Positions 8,299-19,243 of a stretch of 64,000 nt of DNA are shown piece by piece (within the stretch, counting starts at the first letter, position 1; the number at the start of each line of letters is the position of its first letter). A program made the position numbers and the translations under genes. A model generated the notes under the pieces. The model ran no database searches and was not told the DNA's origin. It saw nothing but the letters and a program-made list of their open reading frames with translations. This DNA comes from Chaetoderma sp. LZ-2023a (Eukaryota > Mollusca > Caudofoveata > Chaetodermatida > Chaetodermatidae): assembly GCA_034401795.1 (NCBI GenBank), contig CM067369.1, forward strand, positions 189,988,630 through 190,052,629, in the 5' to 3' direction.

Positions 8299-8954
8299 CT
8301 GAAAAGATAAAAAATCAATAATAAGTCAGAAGAATCAGGGATTGCAGAAATCTATGTTCACATTTCCTTAATTGAGTCACACCGACTTTCACCTTCTGAC
8401 GCATAAATCAAGGGGCTTCTTCAGACATGAAAGATCCACAAAGATAATGTCCCACCCAAATTTGGCCAAGACCCCTTTAATGGATATCATCCGTAAAAGT
8501 AATGTAATTTCTTTAATCGGTTCATTATGACCATAAACCTTTGACCACACATCAGTAAAGGTTGTTAGACCTCACACCCCACCACCCATAGAACCACCCA
8601 CAGAACCTCAAAATAAAGTTATGGAATCAAAATTTTGGATGTACACATTCATTGCCAAGTCAGCGGTGATGTGCCTAGGAGAATCCTACATGTAGGGACA
8701 TAGAAGTACTTATGCAACATGTATAATGTATAATTGCAAAAACGAAACTCTATAAACATTATCATGATTGTAGAAATTAATTTACTGTTGCGATGTCGAC
8801 TGTGAGAGCTCAAATGTTAAAAATGTGATTTATAAACTTATCCATTTTAAACAAAATCTAAGCACGGCACTTTCTATTGTGTACTTGATCAGTGAACTGT
8901 TTTTATTTACGCTGACTAGGACTTATTTAAGCCAAAATATGTAGCATGGTTTGT

Positions 8955-9310
8955 TTTTAATGAACCTTTCCAGTTTTAACTATGCCCCGCCTATCACTAG
9001 CTAAGCTCCACCCACACATCGCTCATGTTAGGATTGCTCGATCGCTGAATGCTCTGACAATCAATTTCCAGAAAACTACACAGGTAAACCTAAATATTTT
9101 GAAACTAATTTGCCTGGACATTGCTGCTGCCATAGTCAAATTAGTTTCAAAATATTCAACAGAATGTTTATTGAATGGCAAAGATATACAATTTGTACGT
9201 GTTGGACTATTAAGCGCAAAAAGATGGACTATTTCGAATCATTCATGATATCATGATTATTATGTCATCCTACACTTCACGTAATTGATTATGACGTCAT
9301 ATGATGGATG
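8955..9310. repeat. MITE alpha copy, near full length
   Basis: Runs from CCAGTTTTAACTATGCCCCG through the palindrome (9092-9162) to GATTATGACGTCATATGATGG. It gives the best view of both ends of this family. The rest of the intron 8299-8954 shows nothing I recognise. Confidence 0.7.
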
Positions 9311-9387
9311 GAGAAACTTGGAAAGGACCATTGAGCTAGCTAGCCAGCTTGTTCGTTCATTAGTTGGTTATAATCGCTGTATGTCAG

Positions 9388-9540
9388 GGTCAAGAGAAGA
9401 CTATAATTGAAAATGTACCAATGGAATGACTGGCTTGATAAACGAGTTAGTCATTACAGTGATAAATCTTCAAAAAAACATCTGATATGCAAATTTTCAC
9501 TTAGAAAATTCCAATTTTCTTCAACAAATTTGAGGGTTAA
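9388..9540. repeat. MITE beta remnant
   Basis: Arms around AATGACTGGCTTGATAAACGAG…GTCATT, ending in GAGGGTTAA. The partner arm has decayed. Lies close to the donor of the NWYNE exon of RAD54L. Confidence 0.5.
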
Positions 9541-9582
9541 ATGGATAATGTGCTTCAGTTTTTATAATACATTGCTACTCAC

Positions 9583-9676
9583 CAAGATTCTTGTCTATTT
9601 CCTCCTTCGATCCAGAATCAATGGCTAAAGGGTTAATCCTATTACCCAACCATTTCCTAATCTCATTATACCAATT
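9583..9676 (-). CDS. RAD54L: RAD54L exon: [11 protein letters not shown]...
   Basis: 31 codons plus one base, between CTATTTCAG and GTGAGT. The peptide opens [14 protein letters not shown] and contains [11 protein letters not shown], as in RAD54L after PSSLVK. It ends in phase 1, matching the two-base start of the next exon. A beta-type MITE remnant begins 42 bases beyond the donor. Confidence 0.95.
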
Positions 9677-9784
9677 CTGAAATAGATTACATGTTAAAAG
9701 TTTTATTTGGTCAAATAGGTATTAAAAATCATTAAACATGCCAGAGTAACTTCAACTTAGCTTCCAGTCAATTAATGTTAAACT

Positions 9785-9945
9785 ATTCAACAGCTTTCAG
9801 TCAAATTATTTTCAAAATATTCAACAGTTTGACGCTGGTTTTAATTGACACTATTATCTAGGCTAATAATTTCCAAAAAAATACACAGGTAAGCCGTTGA
9901 ATATTTTGAAACTAATTTGACTGGGTGCTGTTGCTGGCTTAGTCA
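9785..9945. repeat. MITE alpha fragments
   Basis: Two partial arm pairs with TTTCAAAATATTCAACAG and GTTGAATATTTTGAAAC, in the short intron between two RAD54L exons. Confidence 0.55.
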
Positions 9946-10027
9946 AAATAGCCTATTTATACATTCTGGTACCCGTACCCTCCAAGGGAACTCTCATTTC
10001 CTTCACCATATATTCTGAAGTGCTCAC

Positions 10028-10096
10028 CTTGACTAGACTGCTAGGTGCCACCACAATAGCTTTGTCTATAGTAGGACATGCATCTGGACTCTGCCG
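10028..10096 (-). CDS. RAD54L: RAD54L exon: motif Ia start
   Basis: 23 codons in phase 0, between TAATTTCAG and GTGAGC. The peptide starts RQSPDACPTIDK and ends IVVAPSSLVK, helicase motif Ia. It is separated from the Walker A exon by DIRS copy A2 (11.6 kb intron). Confidence 0.95.
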
Positions 10097-10176
10097 CTGA
10101 AATTAGCAAGCATAAAAATGATTGTAATAACAATTATTATTATCCTTATTAAAAATACCTAGAAAACGTTGTTTGA

Positions 10177-10230
10177 CTCAGAGGGCCCCGCAATCTCAGA
10201 GGGCCCCGCAATCTCAGAGGGACCTGCAAT
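10177..10230. repeat. Three tandem copies of an 18-base unit
   Basis: Unit CTCAGAGGGCCCCGCAAT. The third copy differs at two positions. G/C-rich in an AT-rich intron. Confidence 0.9.
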
Positions 10231-10350
10231 CACTGGAAACACCTTTCTCTATGTAGGAGGTAGCAATTTTATTCAAACCCTTCATATTATTAAAAATAAA
10301 ATATAAAAAACAAAATATAAAAATTTAAAATTTAAAATTTAAAGAAAAGG

Positions 10351-10830
10351 AAATTGACGAAAATTGTAAGTTTTTGCATTAAAAAACCCATTTTCACCCA
10401 AAATCTTGGACTTACAAAGGGTAATCCTTCAAAAGGCACCTCCACCCATCATAAAGAAGCTCCATGTACCTGCTAAGTTCCATTAAACTATTTTAAGTGA
10501 TTCCGTATGATATGCCGCTTAGAGAATATTGACAAAAATCTTGAGTTTTTGCATTAAAAAGACCATTTTCACCCAAAATATTGAACCTACATGTATAAAG
10601 GTGAATCCTTCAAAAGGAACATCTAGCCATCATAAAGAAGCCACCTGCCAAGTTTTATGAACTTATTTTAAGCGATTCTGTATGACATGGTGTTTACCTG
10701 GAAATTGACAAAAATTGTGAGTTTTTGCATTAAAAGACAATACACAGTTTTATTAAAATATCTGAAGCGATTCTGTATGAATCCTGTTTACGAGATATTG
10801 TGAATGGACAGATGGATGGACAGAAATGGT
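10351..10830. repeat. Tandem repeat, unit about 175 bases
   Basis: The block ATTGACAAAAATTGTGAGTTTTTGCATT recurs, in variants, near 10354, 10529 and 10705 (spacing 175-176), with shared downstream motifs such as CATCATAAAGAAG and GATTCTGTATGA. It is preceded by an AAATTTAAA-rich stretch (10296-10345) and followed by a GGATGGACAG run. Confidence 0.85.
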
Positions 10831-11194
10831 GATTACTATAGGGCTTCCATACCTTCCGGTGTGGGTCCCAAAATATAGTCGGCGCCCTGGCAGCAACATT
10901 ATTTTATCAAAAAATGTAATTCAATATGCAAATGTGAATACTAAATTATGGTTTACCAAACAAGAATTCATTGAAATTAAATCTCACCTGTTTTTCAATA
11001 ATCATCAATCTCGGATCAAATTCACTTTGAAAAAAATTAAGTAGACTGATTAATTGGTACAATATGTCATCATCAGGATTTACGATAGCATAAGATGCCA
11101 TCAGTTATATGAATTGTTACTTAAATGAGATTTCATAAGGAACGTGAATACGGAAGCTGAGGTATGGATCTGATTCAGAAACTAATAGAGGGGG

Positions 11195-11480
11195 TCATTT
11201 CAAGCTTTCCCCCACCCATTTCAAACTAAACTCCATCCACATTTTTGACGTGTTGGGATTGATTTGAAACCTTGAAACCTGAATTCTCTGAATCTCAATT
11301 TCAAAGTAACGATACCAGCAAGCAGTTGAATATTTTGAGTCATTTGACTTATGGACATCTACCTGTGGTAGCAAGAGCTCCCAGTCAAACTAGATTCAAA
11401 ATATTCACCAGAAAGTTTATTTAATTGTAAATTCATCAAAGACATACAATCCATATACACGTTCGTGACAGAGTTACACC
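11195..11480. repeat. MITE alpha copy
   Basis: Palindrome arms near 11326-11405, with the alpha flanks CCCACCCATTT and AAATTCATCAAAGACATAC. Bases 10831-11194 and 11481-12054 hold nothing else I can name. Confidence 0.55.
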
Positions 11481-12054
11481 ATTTTGAACGTTGAATTTTG
11501 AATTGTACAACTTTGTAGTGACCGACCAATGGCCAAAGTAAAGAGGAATCGATGATGAGAAAAATTTGCGGAGGTCACGGAAATAGTTGTAAATTCATTG
11601 CAAATTCTAATCATTTGTAGGGTCGATCATGGAGGGATTTAAGCCCTTTTGGGATATGATTTAACTGAAGCAGGGTCTGAAATAAGGAGAGTCAATTTGA
11701 TCTGACAAAAAAGCGGAAGTTGACTAACCTGAAGGGGGGTCCGGAAAAATTTTAAATCTAGATGCTCTCAGAGGCCATCTCCTGCATTTCGGGAGAAAAA
11801 TATAGGTTTTCGGTTGGCTGTGAAATTGTTTTATTTTTACCCATTTTGTCCTGAAAAAGTCAAATAGACTAAGACATCTTCAGGAGAAAATGCATAAACT
11901 TAAGATAGAACAATTTCATAGTCAACTGTAGGACCCAGAAAATGAGGACTTAACCACTTATACTCGGTCCTCCATTTAGAAAGGGTTGCCCCTTTGGGCA
12001 CTTTTCGCTCAGATGCCATTTTAGCAACACATCAACTGCTGTCACAGTCATGTA

Positions 12055-12299
12055 CAATTAAATGTAAACAAATTTTCACTTTAGAACACATTTGTCAAAG
12101 AAGGCGTGTGATAGTTTTCCTGATAAATGTTCACTTGCAGGTCGAGATTATTTTTGAAATTTTCCATTGAAATGGCTTATTCAGTAACTGAGACAGTCAT
12201 TCCCGTGGTAAATTTTCAAAAATAATCTCTTGACCTGCAAATGGCCATTAACTATTTTTAATTAAAATTTGTAGGCAAATTTGACCATTAAATGGTTAA
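12055..12299. repeat. MITE beta copy
   Basis: Foldback arms GCAGGTCGAGATTATTTTTG and the matching CAAAAATAATCTCTTGACC. The right end reads GACCATTAAATGGTTAA; the left end is unclear. Confidence 0.65.
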
Positions 12300-13294
12300 T
12301 TGTAGAACGCGAATATAATGGTAACGCGCGTGTTGTCAAGTGTCTTCTACAGTGCGATTATTTATGAACTTGCTTTCTTCACCTCTATTGTGAGAAAACT
12401 CGCCCGCTATTTCATTGGTTTTCTATATACAGCTACCAAGGAAATCGCGAGGAAGAATTAGCTTCTTCAGTATCGAAGGCGTGAACGAATGCGTCTCAAA
12501 CTTCTGTGAAAATCTCTCGCGTAATGTTATTGGATTTTCTAGATATAATTATGTCCAACAACCAATGAAATCGTGAGAGCAAATTCTCTTCTCATGACAG
12601 AAGGTGTGTAAGAACACATCACTAACTCGTGCGCAGTGGCCGATTTTGTAGATCCGCCATTGCTAATTTTGCATCGACTCGATCATTTTCAGACTAGCGA
12701 AATGACAAGATTTTGAGTGGTATCATTTATCAGATGTTCTATGCAATTTTATCTGTCATTTATTCGCCGTATGACTTAATTTTCAAGTCACTCACGGTCT
12801 ATATCCCTCATTAGAAATCAGAAAATTCGCCAGTATAAAAGGTTTACACTATTCCCGGGACAATTAGCTATTGTAAGACCACCCTCTAGGATGAATTTGC
12901 CGGTATGACGCGTTTTGACAGATCACGAACACTGGTAACCAAGGTGAATATCGTTTTCACTTAGAAATGTGCAAATGACGCACAAACGTGCGCTCGATCG
13001 ATCTATCGTATTTGAGTGCGATACCAACATTGTTCACTTGTTCTCTTTTTCCAAAATTTGCAAATTTTCCCCAAAATTCATGTTCAGTAAAATATTTTTA
13101 CACATCCAGATTTGATCGGACATGACCGATGTCCGACCGTTATTTCATACCCTGCTGAAGACAGTTATAATTTAGCGCTTAATATCAGGACTCGTATAAT
13201 TTCTTGGTTTTATTGTGGGAATTTGTAAAGTTCAGCGACTATTTCATGTTGACTATGGAATCATCCTACTCAAGCCTCACTCTATTTGGTGATC
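12300..13294. other. Intronic stretch without recognised features
   Basis: Scanned on both strands for exons with RAD54-like motifs, RNA genes and repeat arms. Only weak AT-rich self-similarity was seen. Confidence 0.5.
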
Positions 13295-13333
13295 TAAACG
13301 AAATCTAGGATTTCTTTTTTCACGAGAGAGTTG

Positions 13334-13511
13334 ATACTTACCTCCCTAATACTTTTGATATTGCTAAATATTGGCTTTCACTCAATAAACACTCAGATTT
13401 AAAACAGTTAGGTGCCCCTACTGGGCAGGGAGTCAGAGCGTAGTCTGGCGGATGCCAGCCCCACCTCCGCGCATGCGCAGACTAGCACTTCCTCTGACTA
13501 GATTATTGGCT
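13334..13511. repeat. DIRS-A2 left inverted terminal repeat
   Basis: Pairs with 20151-20329. NRF-1-like palindrome at 13469-13478. Both A2 repeats read CCACCTCCGCG where A1 reads CCACCACCGCG. Confidence 0.93.
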
Positions 13512-13579
13512 GACACACATGCAACTATTAAGAGCCTGAAGACCGAGCCTCTGTGGGGTGGAGAGGCCGGGTCCGTATC

Positions 13580-13679
13580 TAGGGAGGTAAGTATCAACTC
13601 TCTCGTGAAAAAAGAAATCCTAGATTTCGTTTATTTCACTTCAAGAGTATACTTACCTCCCTAATACTTTTGATATTGC
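13580..13679. repeat. DIRS-A2 internal complementary region
   Basis: Carries the joined complements of both A2 termini, as in A1. The junction is TTTCGTTTATTTCACTTC. Confidence 0.92.
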
Positions 13680-14209
13680 CAGAATTCGAAAGTGAATCTG
13701 GCGGGAGGGAGGCGAGGTCAAAAGACCAGCTCATCCCTATACGCTTTTCTGCGTTTAAGGCACTTAAACTTCTGAAACTGTAAGAAAAAACAGTCAGGAT
13801 TTGACTAACCATCGGATAACACCACCGATGTATGAGAGATGACCGAATGTCATATGCGCTCCCCCCCCTCCTTCCTGGGAGGAAGAGTCGACTGACCTCA
13901 ATGTCCTATACGCTCTCTACGTACAAGTGCCATGTACTACAGGACAGAGACGAAAAAGCTCCATTTTCGTAACTCTCAACAATGAACCACACAAATACAC
14001 AAACCATCACCATATTAATAACGGGTAATCGTGACAATACAATCAACAACGGACAACACATGAACAAGACTGACCTTGTTGAAAATGGCTGCTGACATCA
14101 TCTTCCCATTGGTAAAGACTGATGCAGGCCCAAAAAAGTGGGTGTTTCCATAAATTAATTGTGATATATATAAGTAATGAGGAAATCACCTCAAAAAATA
14201 TAAACCGAT

Positions 14210-17146
14210 TTATTTTTTCAAAACCGACAAGGCGAGAGGATTAGAGGTGTCACGGAGATAATGGTCTGTAAAACTTGACTCACAGTGCCACTGAGCCACC
14301 GACATAATATCATCCACAGGGACCCCATTAAATAGGGCCGTGGATGTCACTACGCCGCGGACACTGTGAGCCTTGGCCACGTCAACCTGCTTCCCGGTGG
14401 CGGATTTATGGCAAAACTGAATGCATTCCACAATCCACCTGGAAATGGTGTCCTTAGAAGCCCTCCCATGGGGTTCAATATATGACAACCATAACGCTGA
14501 CTGGTCGGTGCGCCATGCCGCCGTACGTTGTTTGTACCGGCGCAGCGCCCGGACGGGACACCATGCTTTAGAATTAGGATCATATCTAGTTAAAGCAGGC
14601 AAAATAATAGGTTGACCTGGATATTTCAACGACTGATTTTTAGCCAAGAAATTAATCCTAGGTAGCAGCTTAAGGCCTTCCCCTGAAACCACAAAACGGT
14701 CATCCTCGGCTGATAAGGCATGAATCTCACTCCTACGCCTAGCCGAGGCCGCAGCAATTAAAAACACAGTCTTCAGTGTTAATAGTTTCATAGAAATGGA
14801 ACTAAGTGGTTCAAAAGGCTTATCACCTAGTACTTGAAGCACTAGCGATAAACTCCAAGACGGAATCACAGGTGGATTCCTTGGTCTTAGATTGCCCATG
14901 CCTTTAATTAATACATTCAATGTATTTACTTCATCACTTCCCCTCTTAGCCAAGCAAGGAATAACAGACATTAATGCTGACTTATAACCAGCAATAGAGT
15001 TAGGCTTGAGGCTATAGGCATCATAGAGGTGACAGAGGAAATCAGCTACTACTTGAATAGATGAATCCATTGGATCAATACATCTTTTTGAGCACCATTC
15101 TGCAAATCTGTTGATTTTATAATTATATGCTCTGGAGGTTGACCCCCTCCTGGCTTTGGCCATAAACATGGCTGCTTGCTCAGAAAAGCCCTCCTTAATT
15201 CTAGATTCCTTGACAACATCCACGCAGTCAATCTGAACATTGACGGATTGTTGTGAAGGGCCTTGCCCTGGAAGATAATATCGTCCATCAGAGGCAGAGG
15301 AACCGGATTGCAGACCAGAAGGTCCAGCAGATCCGTATACCATGATCGGCTTGGCCAATCCGGGGCGATCAGAAGCACTTGGCATTCCTCTTGTCTGATT
15401 TTCTGAAGAATTTTTGGAATCAGGATTGCTGGAGGGAATGCGTATGCATACATTCTCCCCCAGCTGATAGCTAACGCATCTGTTGCGAAAGCGCTTGGAT
15501 CCGGAATCGGAGAGACGTACGTCGTCATCTTCGCATTCTTCTTCGTTGCGAACAAATCGATGTTGGGTTTCCCCCAATGGTCGAACAGACGATCCGCCAC
15601 ACATTGATTTAGTTGCCATTCCGTGGGTAAAACACTCATCCTTCGGCTCAATGAGTCTGCTAGCAGGTTTAACCTTCCCGGAATATGAACTGCTTTCAAG
15701 GTAATCTGGTGATCCAGACACCAACAAAGCAGTTTCCATGTCATCATACAGAGACTGGGCGACTTCGTTCCGCCCTGGCGGTTTATGTAAGTCACAACTG
15801 TTGAGTTGTCTGAACGAATAAGAACAATCTTGCCCTGAACTTTCTGTAAGAAATGTTCCAGGCCCAGGACTACTGCTCTTAGCTCCAGTAGATTTATATG
15901 TTCCTGTGACTGTTCCAGATTCCAAAGCCCTGATATCGTGGATTCTTCCAGGCAAGCTCCCCAGCCCTCCATCGATGCATCTGTATACACAGTCACCTGA
16001 GGGTGGGGAGGGGTTAGCAAAACCCCCGGCAAGAGATTCTCTGTATTCAACCACCATTGCAGGTGGTGAATCAGAGGCGCCAACACTGACACATTCGAGT
16101 CCAGCGAACCTGTACTCTGGGTCCATTGTGTCATGAGAAACAACTGGATCGGCCGCCTGCGTAAGGCGGCCTGAGGAATGACTGGTTCCAACGAAACCAT
16201 CAACCCCAGCATTCTCAAGTAAACCCGTGCCAGGACATGACGACTGTCGCACACTGACTGAATCAACGAGATGAGTATTTGAACTCTCTCCTGAGTAGGA
16301 TAAACATATCCTGTCTCTAGATCGAAGAACATCCCCAGGTAAACAAACTTCTGGGATGGAGTCAGCTCTGATTTTGGGAAATTGATCATCCAGCCCAAGT
16401 CTGTGAGAATTTTCAAAACAATCTCCAGATTGGCGGACAAACTTTCCCGGGTGTGCGCTTTCAACAGCCAGTCGTCTATGTACGTGTGGACTGCTATGCT
16501 TCTCCTGCGGAGGTATGCTGTGATCGCAAGAACCACACGGGTGAAAACCCGAGGAGCCGTGGAAATTCCGAAGGGCAACACCCTGAATTCCCACTGTCTG
16601 CCCTGGAATGCAAATCTCAGGAAGCGACAGAAACTCCCGTGGATGGGGATGTGGAAATAAGCGTCCTTCAAATCTATCGACGCCGTCCACATCCCCCTCT
16701 CCAACCCCGCCAACACCGAGCGCACCGTTTCCATCTTGAAACTGGGCGTCTCGATGAACTTGTTCAATGGCTTGAGGTTGAGAATCGGTCTCCACCCACC
16801 GGTGCGTTTTGTTACTAAGAACAGGGTTGAATAGAAGCCCGGACACCTTTGTGCCGGCTGAATAGCTCCTTTTTGTATGAGGGAATTTATCTCCTCCTCG
16901 ATACACAACCTTTGCTCTGGATCTCTCGGAATGGGAGTCCAGATTGGCACCAGAGACAGTCGCGACGGCGGGCCTGTCACCCACTCTGGATGATACCCGA
17001 CGGAAAGCCATCGCAAGACTAAACGGTCCTGAGTTAACCGTTCCCACTCTTGCATGTGGCCGGCTAGCCGGCCTCCCACCGGCCCACCTAGGGACCGCGG
17101 TGGACACGAGGCATGCAAGAGCGGCACTGTCTCCGCCGCCATACAC
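14210..17146 (-). CDS. DIRS-A2 tyrosine recombinase ORF
   Basis: 978 codons, collinear with the A1 frame and with the same catalytic set (ARRRSEIHAL, HSVRG, WH, HYLRD). The recombinase proper covers 14210-15343, where an in-frame ATG lies at 15343. The rest overlaps the RT ORF. The 17146 start is GTG. No breaks seen. Confidence 0.9.
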   Translation of the reverse strand: MYGGGDSAALACLVSTAVPRWAGGRPASRPHARVGTVNSGPFSLAMAFRRVSSRVGDRPAVATVSGANLDSHSERSRAKVVYRGGDKFPHTKRSYSAGTKVSGLLFNPVLSNKTHRWVETDSQPQAIEQVHRDAQFQDGNGALGVGGVGEGDVDGVDRFEGRLFPHPHPREFLSLPEICIPGQTVGIQGVALRNFHGSSGFHPCGSCDHSIPPQEKHSSPHVHRRLAVESAHPGKFVRQSGDCFENSHRLGLDDQFPKIRADSIPEVCLPGDVLRSRDRICLSYSGESSNTHLVDSVSVRQSSCPGTGLLENAGVDGFVGTSHSSGRLTQAADPVVSHDTMDPEYRFAGLECVSVGASDSPPAMVVEYRESLAGGFANPSPPSGDCVYRCIDGGLGSLPGRIHDIRALESGTVTGTYKSTGAKSSSPGPGTFLTESSGQDCSYSFRQLNSCDLHKPPGRNEVAQSLYDDMETALLVSGSPDYLESSSYSGKVKPASRLIEPKDECFTHGMATKSMCGGSSVRPLGETQHRFVRNEEECEDDDVRLSDSGSKRFRNRCVSYQLGENVCIRIPSSNPDSKNSSENQTRGMPSASDRPGLAKPIMVYGSAGPSGLQSGSSASDGRYYLPGQGPSQQSVNVQIDCVDVVKESRIKEGFSEQAAMFMAKARRGSTSRAYNYKINRFAEWCSKRCIDPMDSSIQVVADFLCHLYDAYSLKPNSIAGYKSALMSVIPCLAKRGSDEVNTLNVLIKGMGNLRPRNPPVIPSWSLSLVLQVLGDKPFEPLSSISMKLLTLKTVFLIAAASARRRSEIHALSAEDDRFVVSGEGLKLLPRINFLAKNQSLKYPGQPIILPALTRYDPNSKAWCPVRALRRYKQRTAAWRTDQSALWLSYIEPHGRASKDTISRWIVECIQFCHKSATGKQVDVAKAHSVRGVVTSTALFNGVPVDDIMSVAQWHCESSFTDHYLRDTSNPLALSVLKK

Positions 17147-17430
17147 ACCGGAGTGGTTCTTACCGCGGTAAGCGTCCTGTCAGGACCGATAACCACGCCC
17201 AGATCCTCGCGCGCCCCGCCCCGCCCCGCGCGCACCTCGGTGCGCGGGCGGCTGCCTGGCTGACGGCGGCTGAGGAACCTGCGCCCCCCTCGCTGCTGGC
17301 CGAATCGCACGCGGCCGAGGCCGACGCTGCGACGGTGGCTGGCCACTGACCTGGCCAGCACCACCTCGAGCCTGCAGGGGACGATACGCCGGGGCCGCGG
17401 CGCGAGCGTTAGCACGACGCAGCACATCAA
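15049..17430 (-). CDS. DIRS-A2 reverse transcriptase / RNase H / MT-like ORF
   Basis: Same domains as A1, with YIDDW, TDAS, LELRA, RSDNS and LLADSLS all present, so probably active. The frame is open farther upstream than in A1 (to 17430, inside gag) only because stops are missing there. The meaningful entry is the +1 shift at the gag stop, 17180. A Lys replaces the Ser of A1 in the LFATxKNAKM motif. Confidence 0.95.
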   Translation of the reverse strand: MMCCVVLTLAPRPRRIVPCRLEVVLARSVASHRRSVGLGRVRFGQQRGGRRFLSRRQPGSRPRTEVRAGRGGAREDLGVVIGPDRTLTAVRTTPVCMAAETVPLLHASCPPRSLGGPVGGRLAGHMQEWERLTQDRLVLRWLSVGYHPEWVTGPPSRLSLVPIWTPIPRDPEQRLCIEEEINSLIQKGAIQPAQRCPGFYSTLFLVTKRTGGWRPILNLKPLNKFIETPSFKMETVRSVLAGLERGMWTASIDLKDAYFHIPIHGSFCRFLRFAFQGRQWEFRVLPFGISTAPRVFTRVVLAITAYLRRRSIAVHTYIDDWLLKAHTRESLSANLEIVLKILTDLGWMINFPKSELTPSQKFVYLGMFFDLETGYVYPTQERVQILISLIQSVCDSRHVLARVYLRMLGLMVSLEPVIPQAALRRRPIQLFLMTQWTQSTGSLDSNVSVLAPLIHHLQWWLNTENLLPGVLLTPPHPQVTVYTDASMEGWGACLEESTISGLWNLEQSQEHINLLELRAVVLGLEHFLQKVQGKIVLIRSDNSTVVTYINRQGGTKSPSLCMMTWKLLCWCLDHQITLKAVHIPGRLNLLADSLSRRMSVLPTEWQLNQCVADRLFDHWGKPNIDLFATKKNAKMTTYVSPIPDPSAFATDALAISWGRMYAYAFPPAILIPKILQKIRQEECQVLLIAPDWPSRSWYTDLLDLLVCNPVPLPLMDDIIFQGKALHNNPSMFRLTAWMLSRNLELRRAFLSKQPCLWPKPGGGQPPEHIIIKSTDLQNGAQKDVLIQWIHLFK
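17179..17185 (-). other. A2 gag stop TCC-TGA-C: predicted recoding site
   Basis: gag ends CGG TCC TGA C. The +1 frame (GAC AGG ACG) is the RT ORF and the zero frame beyond TGA is the recombinase frame. The downstream palindrome of A1 is conserved. Confidence 0.6.
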
Positions 17431-19243
17431 ACTGCTCGCACAGCGCCCTCTGGTTATTCACCAGGGTGACCGTCTCCTGGAGGTGGCGACATCCCTCACC
17501 TCCAAAAAGACCAGGGCCCGTCATAGGCGTACGCAGTAGCCTATTGTACAGGTCCTGAGACGGGCACAGATTGTCCAGGGCAAACGTGCGTCTTGCCCTG
17601 ACACTCCTGGTCACCGCCCGAGTCACACAGTCCAGCGCCAGGTTAATACCATCCTGGATGGTTCGCTGGACAGTGACCGGACTTGGCTGGCGCGATGCGG
17701 ATGCCGTTACTACCCCCTGTAACAGCTGGGAGACGTGGGACAGAGCGGCAATCGAAGCCCTCCCACTCTCCTCCGCATCACGCAACGCGGTATTCGCCGA
17801 ACGCAACGCGTTCGCGCACAAGACACCCGTGTCAGAACGGGTGCCTGGCCGCGCATCCTCACCCAAAGCCGCGCGGTCATCCACGCCGGGCTTGGGTACC
17901 ACACCGTACCGCTGGTAATCCAGGGGCACGATGCGACAACGCCTGGCCACCTCGCGAGGGGCCTTCGCGAGACGTCCACTCGACTTAATGGACGCCTCCG
18001 CCGCCTTGAACATGTCAACGACATGCTCCGCCAGCGGCAGAGAAGGCATAGCGTTAGCAGTCGGTTTCCCAGCTAACCACGGCGTGTGAACACGCTGGCT
18101 AGCCGACTGCTCCACGGGCAGATCAGGCCTAACGCTCACCAACCACTGGCAAGCGTCATACCAATCCTCCTCCGTGGCTAACTGCGAGCGCTCTACAAGA
18201 CGGGGTCCTTCGTCTTCCTCCTGAGCGCAAGCAGTAGAGCTTGACGGCGGGTATGCTGATACACCTGGCAAGCCAGGGAAAACACGCGGGCCTGACAGCA
18301 CCGGCATGAGAATATCACTGGTTTGACCAGGAGCAGGCACCGTGGCAGAGCGCGGGGTATATATAGGCTCACCACGGGCCCGGCCAGCACCAGCAACACC
18401 CTCGGCAAGCCGAGGTATGCGGTACCGCTGGCCATCAGCAGCGCCCTGGGCCACCACCTGAGCCGCGGACTTTACTCCAGGGTGAGTAAAACCGTGGAAC
18501 AAGGCGCCTGTATTCCCCGCGAGGGGTGCACAAACGTCTTCATCCATGTCCACGTCGTCAGACGGCGACCCTAGCAGGTAATCCTCATTACCCTGGTCAG
18601 AAAGATTAGACCCCGGGTTAGCAAAGAGAGCTAACCCGGGCTGACCAGGAACGGTGCCATAGGAGGTACTGGCCACCGCGGCGTGCGGATACCCCTGGAC
18701 TGATAAGCAGCCCACGGGTTCCAGCGACAACCGTCCACGGTCCCCTATCGGCGCGGCAATAAGCCTGCTGCCAGGGCCGTGGAACGCCCCCTCTAATGGG
18801 GCCACCTCTGAATCGTCGGACAACGGAAGCGGACTAAGGAAAATCGATCCAGAGGCGGGGATTACCTGCTCCGAAGCCGATGATGAGGACAGTAAAGGAT
18901 TTGGTCCAGGAAGCATGCCACGAAGCAACCCTGGAACCAAATCCTTTATTGTCCTCTTCATCTCTCCCAACATCTCGGTCCGGAAGGCCTCCATATCCAC
19001 CGCGGACGAGACCTTCCCCTTACCCTTCCTACTTACAACCTCTCGTTTCCGCTTCTTCTTCTTCTCCTCCTCTACCACCTTGTCCGTCGCCTGTAAACAG
19101 CACAAGAATTCGGACATTAACTCGCCCCCCCAGTGCTTACATATGTCACAATTAACCAATGGACCACAAGGGCTACATTGACAGCACAGATGCGGCCAGA
19201 ACTTATCCGGCAGAAAACGACCACAGGACGCGCAACCCGGTCC
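17180..19243 (-). CDS. DIRS-A2 gag, main exon
   Basis: With exon 1 at 20009-20059 it gives 704 residues, one Ser longer than A1. The Cys/His cluster, core and RG-rich tail are intact. A one-base difference from A1 upstream of the acceptor removes any ATG-initiated read-through from the intron: the unspliced frame would have to start at TTG. This supports a spliced start. Confidence 0.85.
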   Translation of the reverse strand, partial: GPGCASCGRFLPDKFWPHLCCQCSPCGPLVNCDICKHWGGELMSEFLCCLQATDKVVEEEKKKKRKREVVSRKGKGKVSSAVDMEAFRTEMLGEMKRTIKDLVPGLLRGMLPGPNPLLSSSSASEQVIPASGSIFLSPLPLSDDSEVAPLEGAFHGPGSRLIAAPIGDRGRLSLEPVGCLSVQGYPHAAVASTSYGTVPGQPGLALFANPGSNLSDQGNEDYLLGSPSDDVDMDEDVCAPLAGNTGALFHGFTHPGVKSAAQVVAQGAADGQRYRIPRLAEGVAGAGRARGEPIYTPRSATVPAPGQTSDILMPVLSGPRVFPGLPGVSAYPPSSSTACAQEEDEGPRLVERSQLATEEDWYDACQWLVSVRPDLPVEQSASQRVHTPWLAGKPTANAMPSLPLAEHVVDMFKAAEASIKSSGRLAKAPREVARRCRIVPLDYQRYGVVPKPGVDDRAALGEDARPGTRSDTGVLCANALRSANTALRDAEESGRASIAALSHVSQLLQGVVTASASRQPSPVTVQRTIQDGINLALDCVTRAVTRSVRARRTFALDNLCPSQDLYNRLLRTPMTGPGLFGGEGCRHLQETVTLVNNQRALCEQFDVLRRANARAAAPAYRPLQARGGAGQVSGQPPSQRRPRPRAIRPAARGAQVPQPPSARQPPAHRGARGAGRGARGSGRGYRS

